A program made the translations under genes and the position numbers. This document shows positions 1 through 7,845 of a stretch of DNA of 18,519 nucleotides, piece after piece. This stretch comes from an uncultured Caulobacteraceae bacterium (lineage in GTDB: Bacteria; Pseudomonadota; Alphaproteobacteria; Caulobacterales; Caulobacteraceae): assembly GCA_946482375.1 (NCBI GenBank), contig CAMLRH010000019.1:1-18519 (forward strand). Direction: 5' to 3'. The notes under the pieces were generated by a model that saw only the letters and a list, made by a program, of their open reading frames with translations, did no database searches and was not told the origin of the DNA. How positions within the stretch are numbered: position 1 is the stretch's first letter; each line of letters opens with the position of its first letter.

Positions 1-1132
1 CGGCGGCGTTGCCGGTGATGCGGTCGGCGCCGTTGCCGCCGATGGCGTTCTCGATCACCACGCCCTGGGCGATGGCGACGTTGCCGGTGAGGCCGCCAAC
101 GTCCGAGAAGAAGCCTTCGCGCAGCTCGATCTTCGCGTTCGACGAGTAGCCGGAGAAGTTGAAGGTGTCGTTCCCGCCGGCGTCCCACACCGCGAAGATC
201 AGCGGGACGGACGAGCTGGCGGCCGCGAACCACGAGCGGTCGGCGTTGGAATTGAAGCCATAGACCGTATCGCCCGTGCGCGTCGTCATGTTGGCGCCGT
301 ACAGCCGCTGGGCCGCGGCGATGTCGTCCAGCATGATGGTGGCGGGGTACGGGCTGCCGTACGCGGCGCCGGTATAGGTCTCGTAGAAGTAGCTCATCAC
401 CGTGTACTGCATCGAGTCTTCGAAGTACTCGGCGTGCTGCGCGTAGGTGATGTTCTCGTCGTCGCCGGCGTTGTAGTCGGCCGGGTGGGCGAGGCCGATG
501 GCGTGTCCGATCTCGTGGATCAGCACCAGCTGGCCATAGTTGAACGGCTGCGGATTGGCGTTGTAGCTCAGCGAATTGTTCACCCAGACGTCGCCGTCGA
601 ACGACGAGTAGGCGTAGGAATAGGGGTAGTAGGCGAAGGCCGCCGCGCCGTCCGACCCGGACGAATAGTTGCCGAACAGGATGGTCGCGCTGTTCGAGTA
701 GGCGCCCGATCCGCTCGTGCCGCTGCCCACTCGGGTGAAGGTGATGTTGGCGACGTCCGACCAGGCCTGCAACGCCAGCAGGGTGGCGTTGATCTGGGTG
801 GCGCTGAAGCGGGAGAAGCCGGAGGTGTCGTCCGGCATGTCGGACGGAGCGGTGGAGCGGAAGGCGAAGGTCACCTCGACCGCCTGTCCCCATTGCGTGC
901 CCCAGCTGGCCTCGTAGCGGGTAAGCTGGGCGGCGGCCTCGCTGATGGTCAGCGACGGCTTGCCGTTGGCCGCCGTGCCGCCGCGCTCATTGGCGTTCAG
1001 ATAGGCGGCCGAACTCGCACCCGAGGCGGTTTCACCCAGCGCGAAGCGTCCGAAGACGTCGTCGCCCGGCTCGCGCTCAGCCACAAGGCTGGGCGCGAGC
1101 GCCGAATCCAATACGGAACGAAACACCTTCAT
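1..1132 (-). CDS. Serralysin-type M10B zinc metalloprotease with RTX repeats, 3' end outside window
   Basis: This frame runs from ATG at 1132 down to base 1 without a stop, giving the first 377 residues of a secreted zinc endopeptidase. The zinc site HEIGHAIGLAHP is at residues 206-217 (three His ligands, catalytic Glu207). The Met-turn SMQYTVMSYF follows at about 240-249, as in metzincins of the serralysin/astacin group. After it comes the Peptidase_M10_C-type beta region, and the first RTX nonapeptide-like repeat (GGNGADRITG, residues 365-374) lies at the window edge, so more calcium-binding repeats probably follow outside. No Sec signal peptide is visible, which fits the family's usual type I secretion through a C-terminal signal. 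The ribosome site is weak (GGGG about 12 bases upstream). The preceding gene on this strand ends 112 bases upstream, so it may have its own promoter. No ABC/MFP/TolC secretion genes are in the window. Confidence 0.93.
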   Translation of the reverse strand, partial: MKVFRSVLDSALAPSLVAEREPGDDVFGRFALGETASGASSAAYLNANERGGTAANGKPSLTISEAAAQLTRYEASWGTQWGQAVEVTFAFRSTAPSDMPDDTSGFSRFSATQINATLLALQAWSDVANITFTRVGSGTSGSGAYSNSATILFGNYSSGSDGAAAFAYYPYSYAYSSFDGDVWVNNSLSYNANPQPFNYGQLVLIHEIGHAIGLAHPADYNAGDDENITYAQHAEYFEDSMQYTVMSYFYETYTGAAYGSPYPATIMLDDIAAAQRLYGANMTTRTGDTVYGFNSNADRSWFAAASSSVPLIFAVWDAGGNDTFNFSGYSSNAKIELREGFFSDVGGLTGNVAIAQGVVIENAIGGNGADRITGNAA

Positions 1133-1244
1133 TTGTCGAAAAACCCCGCAAACTCAAAAGCTTCGCGCAAGTGGGCGCGGGCCGTTCGCAAAACAACCGG
1201 GCAGCGACAATCTGCCATACTGCCCCATTAGGCGGGGCTGGTGG
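1133..1244 (-). other. Short intergenic gap before the metalloprotease gene
   Basis: These 112 bases separate the stop of the upstream membrane enzyme gene (1245) from the metalloprotease ATG. A small hairpin (GCCCC/GGGGC arms, about 1222-1238) lies just after the upstream stop but has no T-run, so it is not a convincing terminator. No clear -35/-10 pair was recognised. Confidence 0.3.
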
Positions 1245-2753
1245 TCAATTTTGGGTGTCTAAAAGACCGATTGCGACCGAGCGCGGCCGCAGGCCCTGGT
1301 CGCGCAGTTCTTCGTCCAGGTTCAGCCGGTCCTTCCAGAAAAAGGTCTTTCCGCGGGCGAGCTGCTCGCGCGTCGGCGCATCGTCGCCGTTCAGGCAGCG
1401 CATGACGTTTTCCATGAGGAAGAGCGTCGTCGAACCTTCGATGATGCGGTTGGCGCAGAAGTCCTTCGGATAGACCGCGACCATCACGCCATAGCGGTCC
1501 TCGATCACCTGCGCCTTGGTGAAGACCTCGTTGCCCTCGTCCAGCCGCGCGCCGCGCGTCATCGCCGCGCCATGGTCGCCCATGGCCACGATGACGGCGT
1601 CGGGGTCCTCGCGCAGGATGGTCCCGACCGTCGTTTCGAGGCTCTCCGTCCCGATCCGCGGGACGGCGTGCCGCACGCGTTCCCGAAACGCCGCCACCGC
1701 TTCGGCGTCCTCGTAGGAGTGGTTGTTGTCCGAATGGAAGGGGAAGGGGTGATGGTAGAAGGTGAACCAGGGCTCGCCCGAGGCCGCGGCTGCCTGGATG
1801 CGATCGGTGACGAGCTGGGGCGTCAGTTCTTGCGACGCGCCGAAGACCCGCCGGTTGATGGCCCGCACCACCTGGTCCCGGCAGAGGAAGTAGAAGAAGT
1901 TCTCGGGCACCGAGGCGCAGGCGTAGAAGGCCGACCTGGGGAACGCATAGTCCAGCAGCGCCTCGTCCCAGCCGAAGTAGGTGTTCTCGTAGATGGCCTG
2001 CATCCGGTAGCCGGCCTTCGCGAAGGTGGCCGCCGTGGCGTTGCGGGTGCGGAAGACCGACCGCCGGGTGACGTCGTCGCCCGTGATCTCCCGGCCGAAC
2101 TCGAACATCCGCGAGTAGTTCTTCAACGTCGTGTCGTCGGCCGAATAGGCATGGTCGAGGACGCGGAAACCGTTGGCTCGCAGCCAGTCCTCGTGCGGCA
2201 GTTCCTCAACGCCGTAGAGTTCGCGATAGGCCTTGGCCGACGGCAGGGATTCGGCGCCCAGCAGGTAGACGTTGCGGGTCGAGGTCAGGGTGACCGGGCT
2301 CTTGCCGGGGTCCGGCGCCAGCCACATCGCCGTCCGCGTATAGGCGTAGAGCCCCAGCGACAGCACGACATAGCCGGTCAGCGTGAAGCGTAGGAAGTTG
2401 TGCCAGCGCGGCCGGAAGAGGATCAGCAGAAGCAGTCCGCCGAGGATCACGGAGACGGCGACCTGAACCTCCTGCTGCGCGGCGAAGGCCATGAAGGCGG
2501 TGTGGTAGGCGTTGGCGGCGAGAAACGCCGAGGCCAGCAGTTTGCAGACGAAGACGCCCGCCCGCTCCCTTCCGAACGCCTGGAAGACGCGATGGACAAG
2601 CGCCAGCACGCCGACCTGGACGATAAGGATAAGGGCCAGCGCCAGCGTCAGGATCGCCAGCGAGGCGGGATAGATTTCGTCAGCCTCGCTTCCGAACAGG
2701 AAGGCGAAGATGGCGACCGAGAAGAGGACGAAGAACTGGATCGTCGACTTCAT
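1245..2753 (-). CDS. Membrane-anchored alkaline-phosphatase-superfamily (sulfatase/LtaS-like) enzyme
   Basis: 502 residues. The first ~140 are hydrophobic, with about five membrane helices (roughly 4-20, 30-53, 67-86, 97-112, 121-138), followed by a soluble domain that should face the periplasm. That domain opens with NVYLLGAESLPS (161-172), whose Glu168 sits where LTA-synthase-type enzymes hold a metal. A candidate Thr nucleophile is in DDTTLKNY (206-213), and the metal motif GDHG is at 392-395. This layout is shared by sulfatases, LtaS/phosphoglycerol transferases and phosphoethanolamine transferases; the substrate cannot be read from sequence. Its ATG overlaps the stop of the methyltransferase gene in an ATGA, so the two are probably translationally coupled. 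It is last of the four overlapping genes. A second, divergent enzyme of the same fold is first in that block (stop 4364), so two related activities, or one active and one accessory protein, are likely. Confidence 0.85.
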   Translation of the reverse strand: MKSTIQFFVLFSVAIFAFLFGSEADEIYPASLAILTLALALILIVQVGVLALVHRVFQAFGRERAGVFVCKLLASAFLAANAYHTAFMAFAAQQEVQVAVSVILGGLLLLILFRPRWHNFLRFTLTGYVVLSLGLYAYTRTAMWLAPDPGKSPVTLTSTRNVYLLGAESLPSAKAYRELYGVEELPHEDWLRANGFRVLDHAYSADDTTLKNYSRMFEFGREITGDDVTRRSVFRTRNATAATFAKAGYRMQAIYENTYFGWDEALLDYAFPRSAFYACASVPENFFYFLCRDQVVRAINRRVFGASQELTPQLVTDRIQAAAASGEPWFTFYHHPFPFHSDNNHSYEDAEAVAAFRERVRHAVPRIGTESLETTVGTILREDPDAVIVAMGDHGAAMTRGARLDEGNEVFTKAQVIEDRYGVMVAVYPKDFCANRIIEGSTTLFLMENVMRCLNGDDAPTREQLARGKTFFWKDRLNLDEELRDQGLRPRSVAIGLLDTQN

Positions 2754-4165
2754 CGCGCTCGCTCTGGCGCGCAGAAGTAGATGCGCCGGCGTCCGTCCTT
2801 GAGCGGTTGCTGGTCGAGGATCTTGAAGCGCTTGGCCAGCTCCTCCTCGAACGTGGCCAGGTTGTAGGCTTCGTAGCGCTCGGTTTTGTTCTTCAGCAGC
2901 TTCTCGACCATCTCGTCGTCGCGGTCGACGAATTCGATGACGAGGTGCGCGTCGAGCGAGCGCAGCCAGTCCAGGAACAGCGGGATCGGGATGTTCGCCG
3001 ACAGCGCGATGTGGTGGATCAGCGCCAGGGTGATGACGAGGTCCGGCCGGTTACGCTTGTCGAAGGACGACCGTTCGGCGCCCGCCCAGCCCTGCGAGGG
3101 CGAGATGTTGGCGAGGTCCAGCACCAGCGGCAGGATGTTTTCGCCGCCGTTCGCCCGTTCGCTCAGGAACAGCTTCTCCACCGCGTCGTGGTCGCCGTCG
3201 GCGGCGACGGTGTGGCGGGCGCGGCTGGCGCAGATGCGCGAGAAGTTGCCGGTATTGCTGCCCAGGTCCCAGGCGATGTTCCAGTCGCGCGAGGCGACGG
3301 CCTTCTTCACGAACTCGACCTTCTCGTCGAGTTCGGCCGCCTCGTAGGAGTGGCGGTTGGCGTATTCGGACCAGTCGGTGTGGCGGATCGGGCTCTTCAG
3401 CCCCTCGATGATCCGCCGCATGCTGGCGATGAGGCCGAGCACCATCGCGTCGCTCTGGCGGATCGCGGGACGGGACTTGGCCGGAACGTTGTCGCGCTCG
3501 CGCCGCTCGACCGCCGCTTCCATGGAGGCGGGCAGGATGACATGGCTCAGCACGCCCTTCTTAAGCCGCCGCATGCCGCCGAAATAGCGGGCGAATTCCG
3601 CCGGCGTCAGGCCGTCGAGCCGGGAGCGCAGAAGCGGCTGGAAGTCGATCCCGAGATGCGCCTTCAGCATCAGGGGATAGAGGAAGAGCATGCAGAACTG
3701 GCGATAGCCGGTCCAGTAATCGCCCGGCGTGCGCGGAATGAATGACGGCGTGTCGATGAACACCGCTCGCGAGCCGACGAACTGGACGTTGTAGGGCGTG
3801 GAATCCTTGATCGTCCAACCGTCCTTGTACGCCGCGGCCAGCAGGTCGAGGTGCAGAAGCGCCGCTTCCTTCAGCATCGAGAAGGTCCACTCGTACGGGT
3901 ACGAGATCAGCGGCAGGCGCTCATGCTCCAGCGCCCCACCCCAGCCGAGCGATGTCAGATGCTGCGTGACCTTGGGGTCGGCCACCTTCGTCCGCACGAC
4001 CTGACCCGCCGCTTCCGCCGCGCGGTAGAAGGGCGCTTTCGCCAGCGCCTCGAAATTCTCGATCGACGCCTTGTCGAGGCCGCGAACGATGGCCCCCTCG
4101 AGTTCGAAGACGCGGCTGGTCGGATCGCGAAAGGACCCGGGGTTGGGGACGGCGTGCAGGCTCAT
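2750..4165 (-). CDS. NoeA-like class I SAM-dependent methyltransferase with kinase-like N-terminal domain
   Basis: 471 residues. The C-terminal part (about 290-470) is a Rossmann-fold methyltransferase: motif I WDLGSNTGNF at 299-308, the acidic residue after strand 2 in AADGD (321-325), VLDLANI at 348-354, DLVITLALIHHI at 375-386 and HLVIEFVDRDDEMV at 407-420. The overall layout resembles proteins annotated as NoeA, a nodulation-factor host-specificity methyltransferase; that family link is from memory of the pattern. The N-terminal ~200 residues carry KDSTPYN (120-126) followed by FIDTPSF (136-142), which looks like the catalytic-loop D-x4-N and the metal-binding Asp of kinase-fold proteins; this is inference. 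There is no signal peptide or membrane helix, so it is cytoplasmic, unlike its neighbours. Start and stop both sit in 4-base ATGA overlaps with the neighbouring genes. The substrate is unknown, but the context points to a cell-surface glycan or its lipid-linked precursor. Confidence 0.82.
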   Translation of the reverse strand: MSLHAVPNPGSFRDPTSRVFELEGAIVRGLDKASIENFEALAKAPFYRAAEAAGQVVRTKVADPKVTQHLTSLGWGGALEHERLPLISYPYEWTFSMLKEAALLHLDLLAAAYKDGWTIKDSTPYNVQFVGSRAVFIDTPSFIPRTPGDYWTGYRQFCMLFLYPLMLKAHLGIDFQPLLRSRLDGLTPAEFARYFGGMRRLKKGVLSHVILPASMEAAVERRERDNVPAKSRPAIRQSDAMVLGLIASMRRIIEGLKSPIRHTDWSEYANRHSYEAAELDEKVEFVKKAVASRDWNIAWDLGSNTGNFSRICASRARHTVAADGDHDAVEKLFLSERANGGENILPLVLDLANISPSQGWAGAERSSFDKRNRPDLVITLALIHHIALSANIPIPLFLDWLRSLDAHLVIEFVDRDDEMVEKLLKNKTERYEAYNLATFEEELAKRFKILDQQPLKDGRRRIYFCAPERAR

Positions 4166-4377
4166 TCGGTGGGCTTTTTGCGGGAAAAGAACTGCTTCAC
4201 GCGGGCAAGATAGGTCCGGGCCGTGTAGCCGACCGCGGCGATGCCGCCGAGGATGGCGGTCACAACGACGCTGATGGAGCCGGGATCGACGTAGGCGTAG
4301 GCGGGGCGAACCTGGGTCGCGGCCAGGATAACGGTGGCGACCAGGAGGTTGGGCCAGAAGGCCTTATTCGTAGACAT
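4162..4377 (-). CDS. Small exported one-helix membrane protein (YVDPG type)
   Basis: 71 residues from ATG at 4377. Residues 1-28 look like a Sec signal peptide: basic start, hydrophobic LLVATVILAAT core and cleavage after AYA. The mature protein would begin YVDPGS, followed by one membrane helix (about 36-55, with small residues GG and AAVG) and a very basic cytoplasmic tail (RVKQFFSRKK). I recognise the pattern of Y-(V/I)-DPG at the start of a short helix protein from many genomes, often beside glycosylation or sulfatase-like genes, but know no assigned function. The gene overlaps the end of the upstream phosphatase-fold gene by 14 bases and the methyltransferase start by ATGA. The frame is open upstream to 4551, but that extension would lie inside the neighbouring gene and bury the signal peptide, so the shorter start is preferred. 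A role as partner or anchor for the neighbouring enzymes is inference. Confidence 0.8.
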   Translation of the reverse strand: MSTNKAFWPNLLVATVILAATQVRPAYAYVDPGSISVVVTAILGGIAAVGYTARTYLARVKQFFSRKKPTE

Positions 4378-5863
4378 AATCGGCGAACCTTTCATTCCGC
4401 GATATTTGGTCGATGCGCCCATACTCATGGTTCGGCAGGGGCTTTGGATGCCCGGCGGTAACGCACTGGGCGATGCCGCTGGCGATCTGGGCGATGGTGT
4501 GGAACCGGCCACCGGTCGGCGCCTGTATATACGGCAGGCAGTGGTCTGCATTGAATATTGCGCCGACCGTGCCGTAGCGGTCGGTCACGAAGGTCTTCGG
4601 GTCCTTCTCGAAGTCTACCTGTCGCGACGTGAAGGTCCCGTGGTCGCCATAGACGAACACGATCGCGCCCGGGTCCTTCGCCTCGATTTCGGTTAGCGCC
4701 CTGTCCAGCATCCTGGCGGCCGTGGCCGATCCCCTTTGATACTTGGCCACGAAGGCCGCCTTCTGGGCCGGAGAGCCGTCGTAATCACTGTCGGTGTGGT
4801 CCGGCGTCAGCACATGTTCCATGTAGAACTGCGGTCGGTCGCTCGCGGTCTCCACGACCTGTCTGAATTGACGGAACGAATAGTCTTCGTAGCTTTCGGT
4901 CGCCGTCTGTCTGGGCGGATGCAGGAAGCCGGCTTTGCAGTAGCCGAAGAAGCCGATGGCGCGGCGCTTGCCCCGGATGAAGTCGCAAAGCGAATAGGGC
5001 CGGTGGATGTTGTAGTGATCGAGGAACGGACCCTTGCCGTGGCCGAAGAATGAAAGCTCGAAGGTGAAGGTTGTCTCGTAGCCGCTATCCCGCAGCACCC
5101 TGCGAAGCGGGGCGTTGCGGAAGCCATTCACGACGTTGTCCATGTCCGTGACGTTGGCCCGAAGCATGAGCACGCTGGAGAGCGAGAACTTGGTCGGCAC
5201 CGCTTCGGCGAAGGTGTTGGGGAGCATGCGCCCGCCATGCCGGGCGATGACGCCCAGATAGGCCGGCGGGTCTATGTCCATATACTTCCGGGCGAGGCTC
5301 GCCGGCACGAGAGAGTCGTAGGACAGGAAATAGATGTTCGGCCGGTCCGCGGCCGGCGCCGCTGCGGGACTGGCGGCGGCTTCCTCCGGCGGCGGAGCCC
5401 TGAGTTCGACCGCTCCGCGAATCCCGACGTAGGTCAGCACCAGCAGCGGCAGGGCGATGAGCGCCGCGCGCGCCAGCCGCCCGTTCCTGAGCAGCAGGTC
5501 GAGAACCGCGAAGTAGAGGAAACCGACGCCAAGCCAGATCGCCGCCTGCACGGCGAGCGGCAGTCCGCCGACACCCGGAGCCAGCACCCCGTAAACGGCG
5601 AAGGTGTTCAGCCCGCCGAAGAGCGCCGCCATGGGGGTGATGAAGCGGCGGGCGGCGGCCATCGCCCCGACCTGAATCGCCAGCGCGATACCGGTGATCA
5701 GGGCCAGCCCCGGCAGCTCTTCTGCCGGGATGTCCGAGCGGGCGCCGAAGTAGGTCTGCGCAAGCCAGAAGTAGGTGACGGCGATCAGGCCGACGGCGGC
5801 GACAGCCACGGCCCGCCATGGGCCGGGGCGCTTGCCCCGCGAATGCGCCTCGACATCCGACAT
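4364..5863 (-). CDS. Membrane-anchored alkaline-phosphatase-superfamily (sulfatase-like) enzyme, first gene of block
   Basis: 499 residues from ATG at 5863; a TTG at 5893 would add 10 residues, but neither start has a clear ribosome site. About five membrane helices (roughly 17-38, 51-71, 76-97, 104-124, 133-149) precede an Ala/Pro-rich linker (150-174) and a soluble domain. NIYFLSYDSLVP (176-187) provides metal ligand Asp183, PTKFS (223-227) a candidate Thr224 nucleophile, and YGDHGTF (405-411) the metal motif GDHG. The fold is that of sulfatases and LtaS-like phosphoglycerol/phosphoethanolamine transferases, acting outside the inner membrane. It differs from the second family member in this block (ATG at 2753) by having Asp rather than Glu in the first metal motif and a different nucleophile region, so the two are diverged paralogues rather than a recent duplication. 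It heads the four overlapping genes; the ABC ATPase upstream ends 84 bases before it. Confidence 0.85.
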   Translation of the reverse strand: MSDVEAHSRGKRPGPWRAVAVAAVGLIAVTYFWLAQTYFGARSDIPAEELPGLALITGIALAIQVGAMAAARRFITPMAALFGGLNTFAVYGVLAPGVGGLPLAVQAAIWLGVGFLYFAVLDLLLRNGRLARAALIALPLLVLTYVGIRGAVELRAPPPEEAAASPAAAPAADRPNIYFLSYDSLVPASLARKYMDIDPPAYLGVIARHGGRMLPNTFAEAVPTKFSLSSVLMLRANVTDMDNVVNGFRNAPLRRVLRDSGYETTFTFELSFFGHGKGPFLDHYNIHRPYSLCDFIRGKRRAIGFFGYCKAGFLHPPRQTATESYEDYSFRQFRQVVETASDRPQFYMEHVLTPDHTDSDYDGSPAQKAAFVAKYQRGSATAARMLDRALTEIEAKDPGAIVFVYGDHGTFTSRQVDFEKDPKTFVTDRYGTVGAIFNADHCLPYIQAPTGGRFHTIAQIASGIAQCVTAGHPKPLPNHEYGRIDQISRNERFADYVYE

Positions 5864-5947
5864 GAAAAGGAGGCGCCCCCGGCCGACTCTCAAAAAACGG
5901 CGTCAAACTGTCACAGGGCCATCGGGATGGCAAAGGGGTGGCGGGCC

Positions 5948-7777
5948 TTACGAAGCCGCTTCCGCAACGGTGTCGTGCTCGCTGACCAGGTGGCCGGGTT
6001 CGACCTCGACGAGGGCGGGCGGCAGGACGGGGGTTTCGGCGCTGACCGCCAGGCGCGAAGGCAGGAAGCGGAAGGCGGTCTTCGGATCGAGCGGTGAGGG
6101 CGGCTCGCCCTGCAGCTTCACGCGCTTGCGGGTGCGCTCGACCTTGGGGTCGGGGATCGGCGCGGCCGACAGGAGCGCCTTGGTGTAGGGGTGCTGGGGT
6201 TCGGCGTAGATGCGCTCGCGGCTCGCCTGCTCCATGACCCGGCCCATGTAGAGCACCATCACCCGGTGGCTGATCTCGCGCACGACGGCGAGGTCGTGGC
6301 TGATGAACAGCATGGCCATGCCGAGCGACTTCTGCAGGTCGATCAAGAGGTCGATGATCTGGGCGCGGATGGAGACGTCGAGCGCCGAGACCGCCTCGTC
6401 GCAGATGACCAGCTTGGGTTTCAGGATCATCGCCCGGGCGATGCCGACGCGCTGGTTCTGGCCGCCGGACAGCTCGTGCGGATAGCGATTGATGAGGCTC
6501 GGCGCGAGCCCCACCCGCTCCATCATCGCCGCCACCTCGACGTCGCGTTCCTTGCGCGACAGCTCCTTGCGGAAGACCTGCAGCGGCTCGGCGATGGAGT
6601 CGCCGATGGTCATGCGCGGGTCGAGGCTGGCCAGCGGGTCCTGGAAGACGATCTGCAGGTCCTTGCGCGCCTCGCGCATGGCGTCGCGGTCGGCGTGGGT
6701 GATGTCGCGGCCCATCAGCGTGACCGCGCCGGCCGACGGCGGGATCAGGTTCAGCACCGCCCGGGCCAGCGTCGACTTGCCCGAGCCGCTTTCGCCGACG
6801 ATGCCCAGCGTCTCGCCCTGGCGGACATAGAGGTCGACGTCGTCGACGGCGCGCAGGTCGACCTTCTTGCCCATCAAGCCCTGATGGATCGGGAAGTAGA
6901 CCTTGATCCCCTTGCCTTCGACGACCACCGGCGCGTCCTTCGCCACCGGGTCGAGCACCGGGCGGCCGCCGCGGTCCTTGCGGTCGAGACGCGGGATGGC
7001 GGCCAGCAGGGCCTTTGTGTAGGGGTCCTTCGGCTTGGCGAAGATAGTCTCGGCCTTGCCCTCCTCGACGTAGGCGCCGTCCTTCATCACGCAGACGCGG
7101 TCGGCGAGGCGGGCGATGACGCCCATGTCGTGGGTGATCAGCACCATCGCCGTGCCGGTCTCGCGCTGCAGCTCGGCCATCAGGTCGAGGATCTCGGCCT
7201 GGACGGTGACGTCGAGCGCGGTGGTCGGTTCGTCGGCGATGAGCAGCGCGGGGCCGCCGGCCATGGCGCCGGCGATCATCACCCGCTGGCGCATGCCGCC
7301 CGACAGCTCGTGCGGATACTGGCGCAGGCGGCGCTGGGCGTCGGGGATGCGGACGTGGTCGAGCCACTCCTTGGCCCGCTTCATCGCCTCGTCGTTGGAA
7401 AGGCCCAGATGCAGCCGCAGCGGCTCGGCGATCTGCTCGCCGATGCGCACGTGCGGGGTCAACGCCGTCAGCGGGTCCTGGAAGATCATCGTCATCTTCG
7501 ACCCGCGGATGCGGTTCAGCTCGCGGGTCTTCAGGCCCAGCAGCTCCTGACCGAGGAATTTGGCCGAGCCTGAGGCCCGGCCGTTTTCGGCCAGCAGGCC
7601 CATCACCGCCATGAAGGTCTGGCTCTTACCCGAGCCGCTTTCGCCGACCACCCCCAGCGTCTCGCCGCGCGCCACCTGAAGCGAGACGCCCCGGACGGCG
7701 TGGACCACGGCGTCGTGAGTATCGAAGTCGACCTTCAGGTTCTCGATGGAAAGGACGGGGGCTGCGGCGTCGGGCAC
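5948..7777 (-). CDS. Duplicated ABC transporter ATPase of the peptide/microcin C (YejF/DppD-DppF) type
   Basis: 609 residues carrying two complete nucleotide-binding domains of the oligopeptide/nickel class in one chain. Domain 1 has Walker A GESGSGKS (45-52), signature LSGGM (158-162), Walker B with DEP (Glu183) and switch His216. Domain 2 has GESGSGKS (328-335), LSGGQ (436-440), DEA (Glu461) and His494. All catalytic residues are present, so both sites should hydrolyse ATP to drive import of peptides or related solutes from the cytoplasmic face. The C-terminal oligo_HPY-like tail (about 535-600) keeps GEPPSPLDP and VEPGH, but contains none of the cysteines usually found there. The start is GTG at 7777 with a distant GGAG; no nearby ATG is better. 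No permease or binding-protein gene is in the window, so it must pair with subunits encoded elsewhere, or outside its usual operon. YejF is the closest named architecture; the substrate is not known. Confidence 0.92.
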   Translation of the reverse strand: MPDAAAPVLSIENLKVDFDTHDAVVHAVRGVSLQVARGETLGVVGESGSGKSQTFMAVMGLLAENGRASGSAKFLGQELLGLKTRELNRIRGSKMTMIFQDPLTALTPHVRIGEQIAEPLRLHLGLSNDEAMKRAKEWLDHVRIPDAQRRLRQYPHELSGGMRQRVMIAGAMAGGPALLIADEPTTALDVTVQAEILDLMAELQRETGTAMVLITHDMGVIARLADRVCVMKDGAYVEEGKAETIFAKPKDPYTKALLAAIPRLDRKDRGGRPVLDPVAKDAPVVVEGKGIKVYFPIHQGLMGKKVDLRAVDDVDLYVRQGETLGIVGESGSGKSTLARAVLNLIPPSAGAVTLMGRDITHADRDAMREARKDLQIVFQDPLASLDPRMTIGDSIAEPLQVFRKELSRKERDVEVAAMMERVGLAPSLINRYPHELSGGQNQRVGIARAMILKPKLVICDEAVSALDVSIRAQIIDLLIDLQKSLGMAMLFISHDLAVVREISHRVMVLYMGRVMEQASRERIYAEPQHPYTKALLSAAPIPDPKVERTRKRVKLQGEPPSPLDPKTAFRFLPSRLAVSAETPVLPPALVEVEPGHLVSEHDTVAEAAS

Positions 7778-7845
7778 GGGGGGAGGCTCCGCTGAAAGTT
7801 ACCGGTGCGACCATAAACGCCGGGGCGTGTGACGCAAACGAGGCC

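Noticed and set aside
434..1231. Plus-strand open frame (265 codons) opposite the metalloprotease
   Set aside because: The opposite strand encodes HExxHxxGxxH and the Met-turn in frame; this one is Gly/Arg/Val-rich noise.
4162..4551. Longer version (129 residues) of the YVDPG small protein
   Set aside because: The extra N-terminus lies inside the upstream gene, is Pro/Arg/Ser-rich and would bury the signal peptide.
5085..7367. Very long minus-strand open frame (760 codons) overlapping the ABC ATPase and the phosphatase-fold enzyme
   Set aside because: It is an alternate frame of two genes with complete motifs; its product is Arg/Pro/Ala/Gly-rich without any domain, as expected in GC-rich DNA.
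6191..7573. Plus-strand open frame (460 codons) opposite the ABC ATPase
   Set aside because: His/Asp/Val/Arg-rich antisense translation of Walker and signature regions; no recognisable fold.
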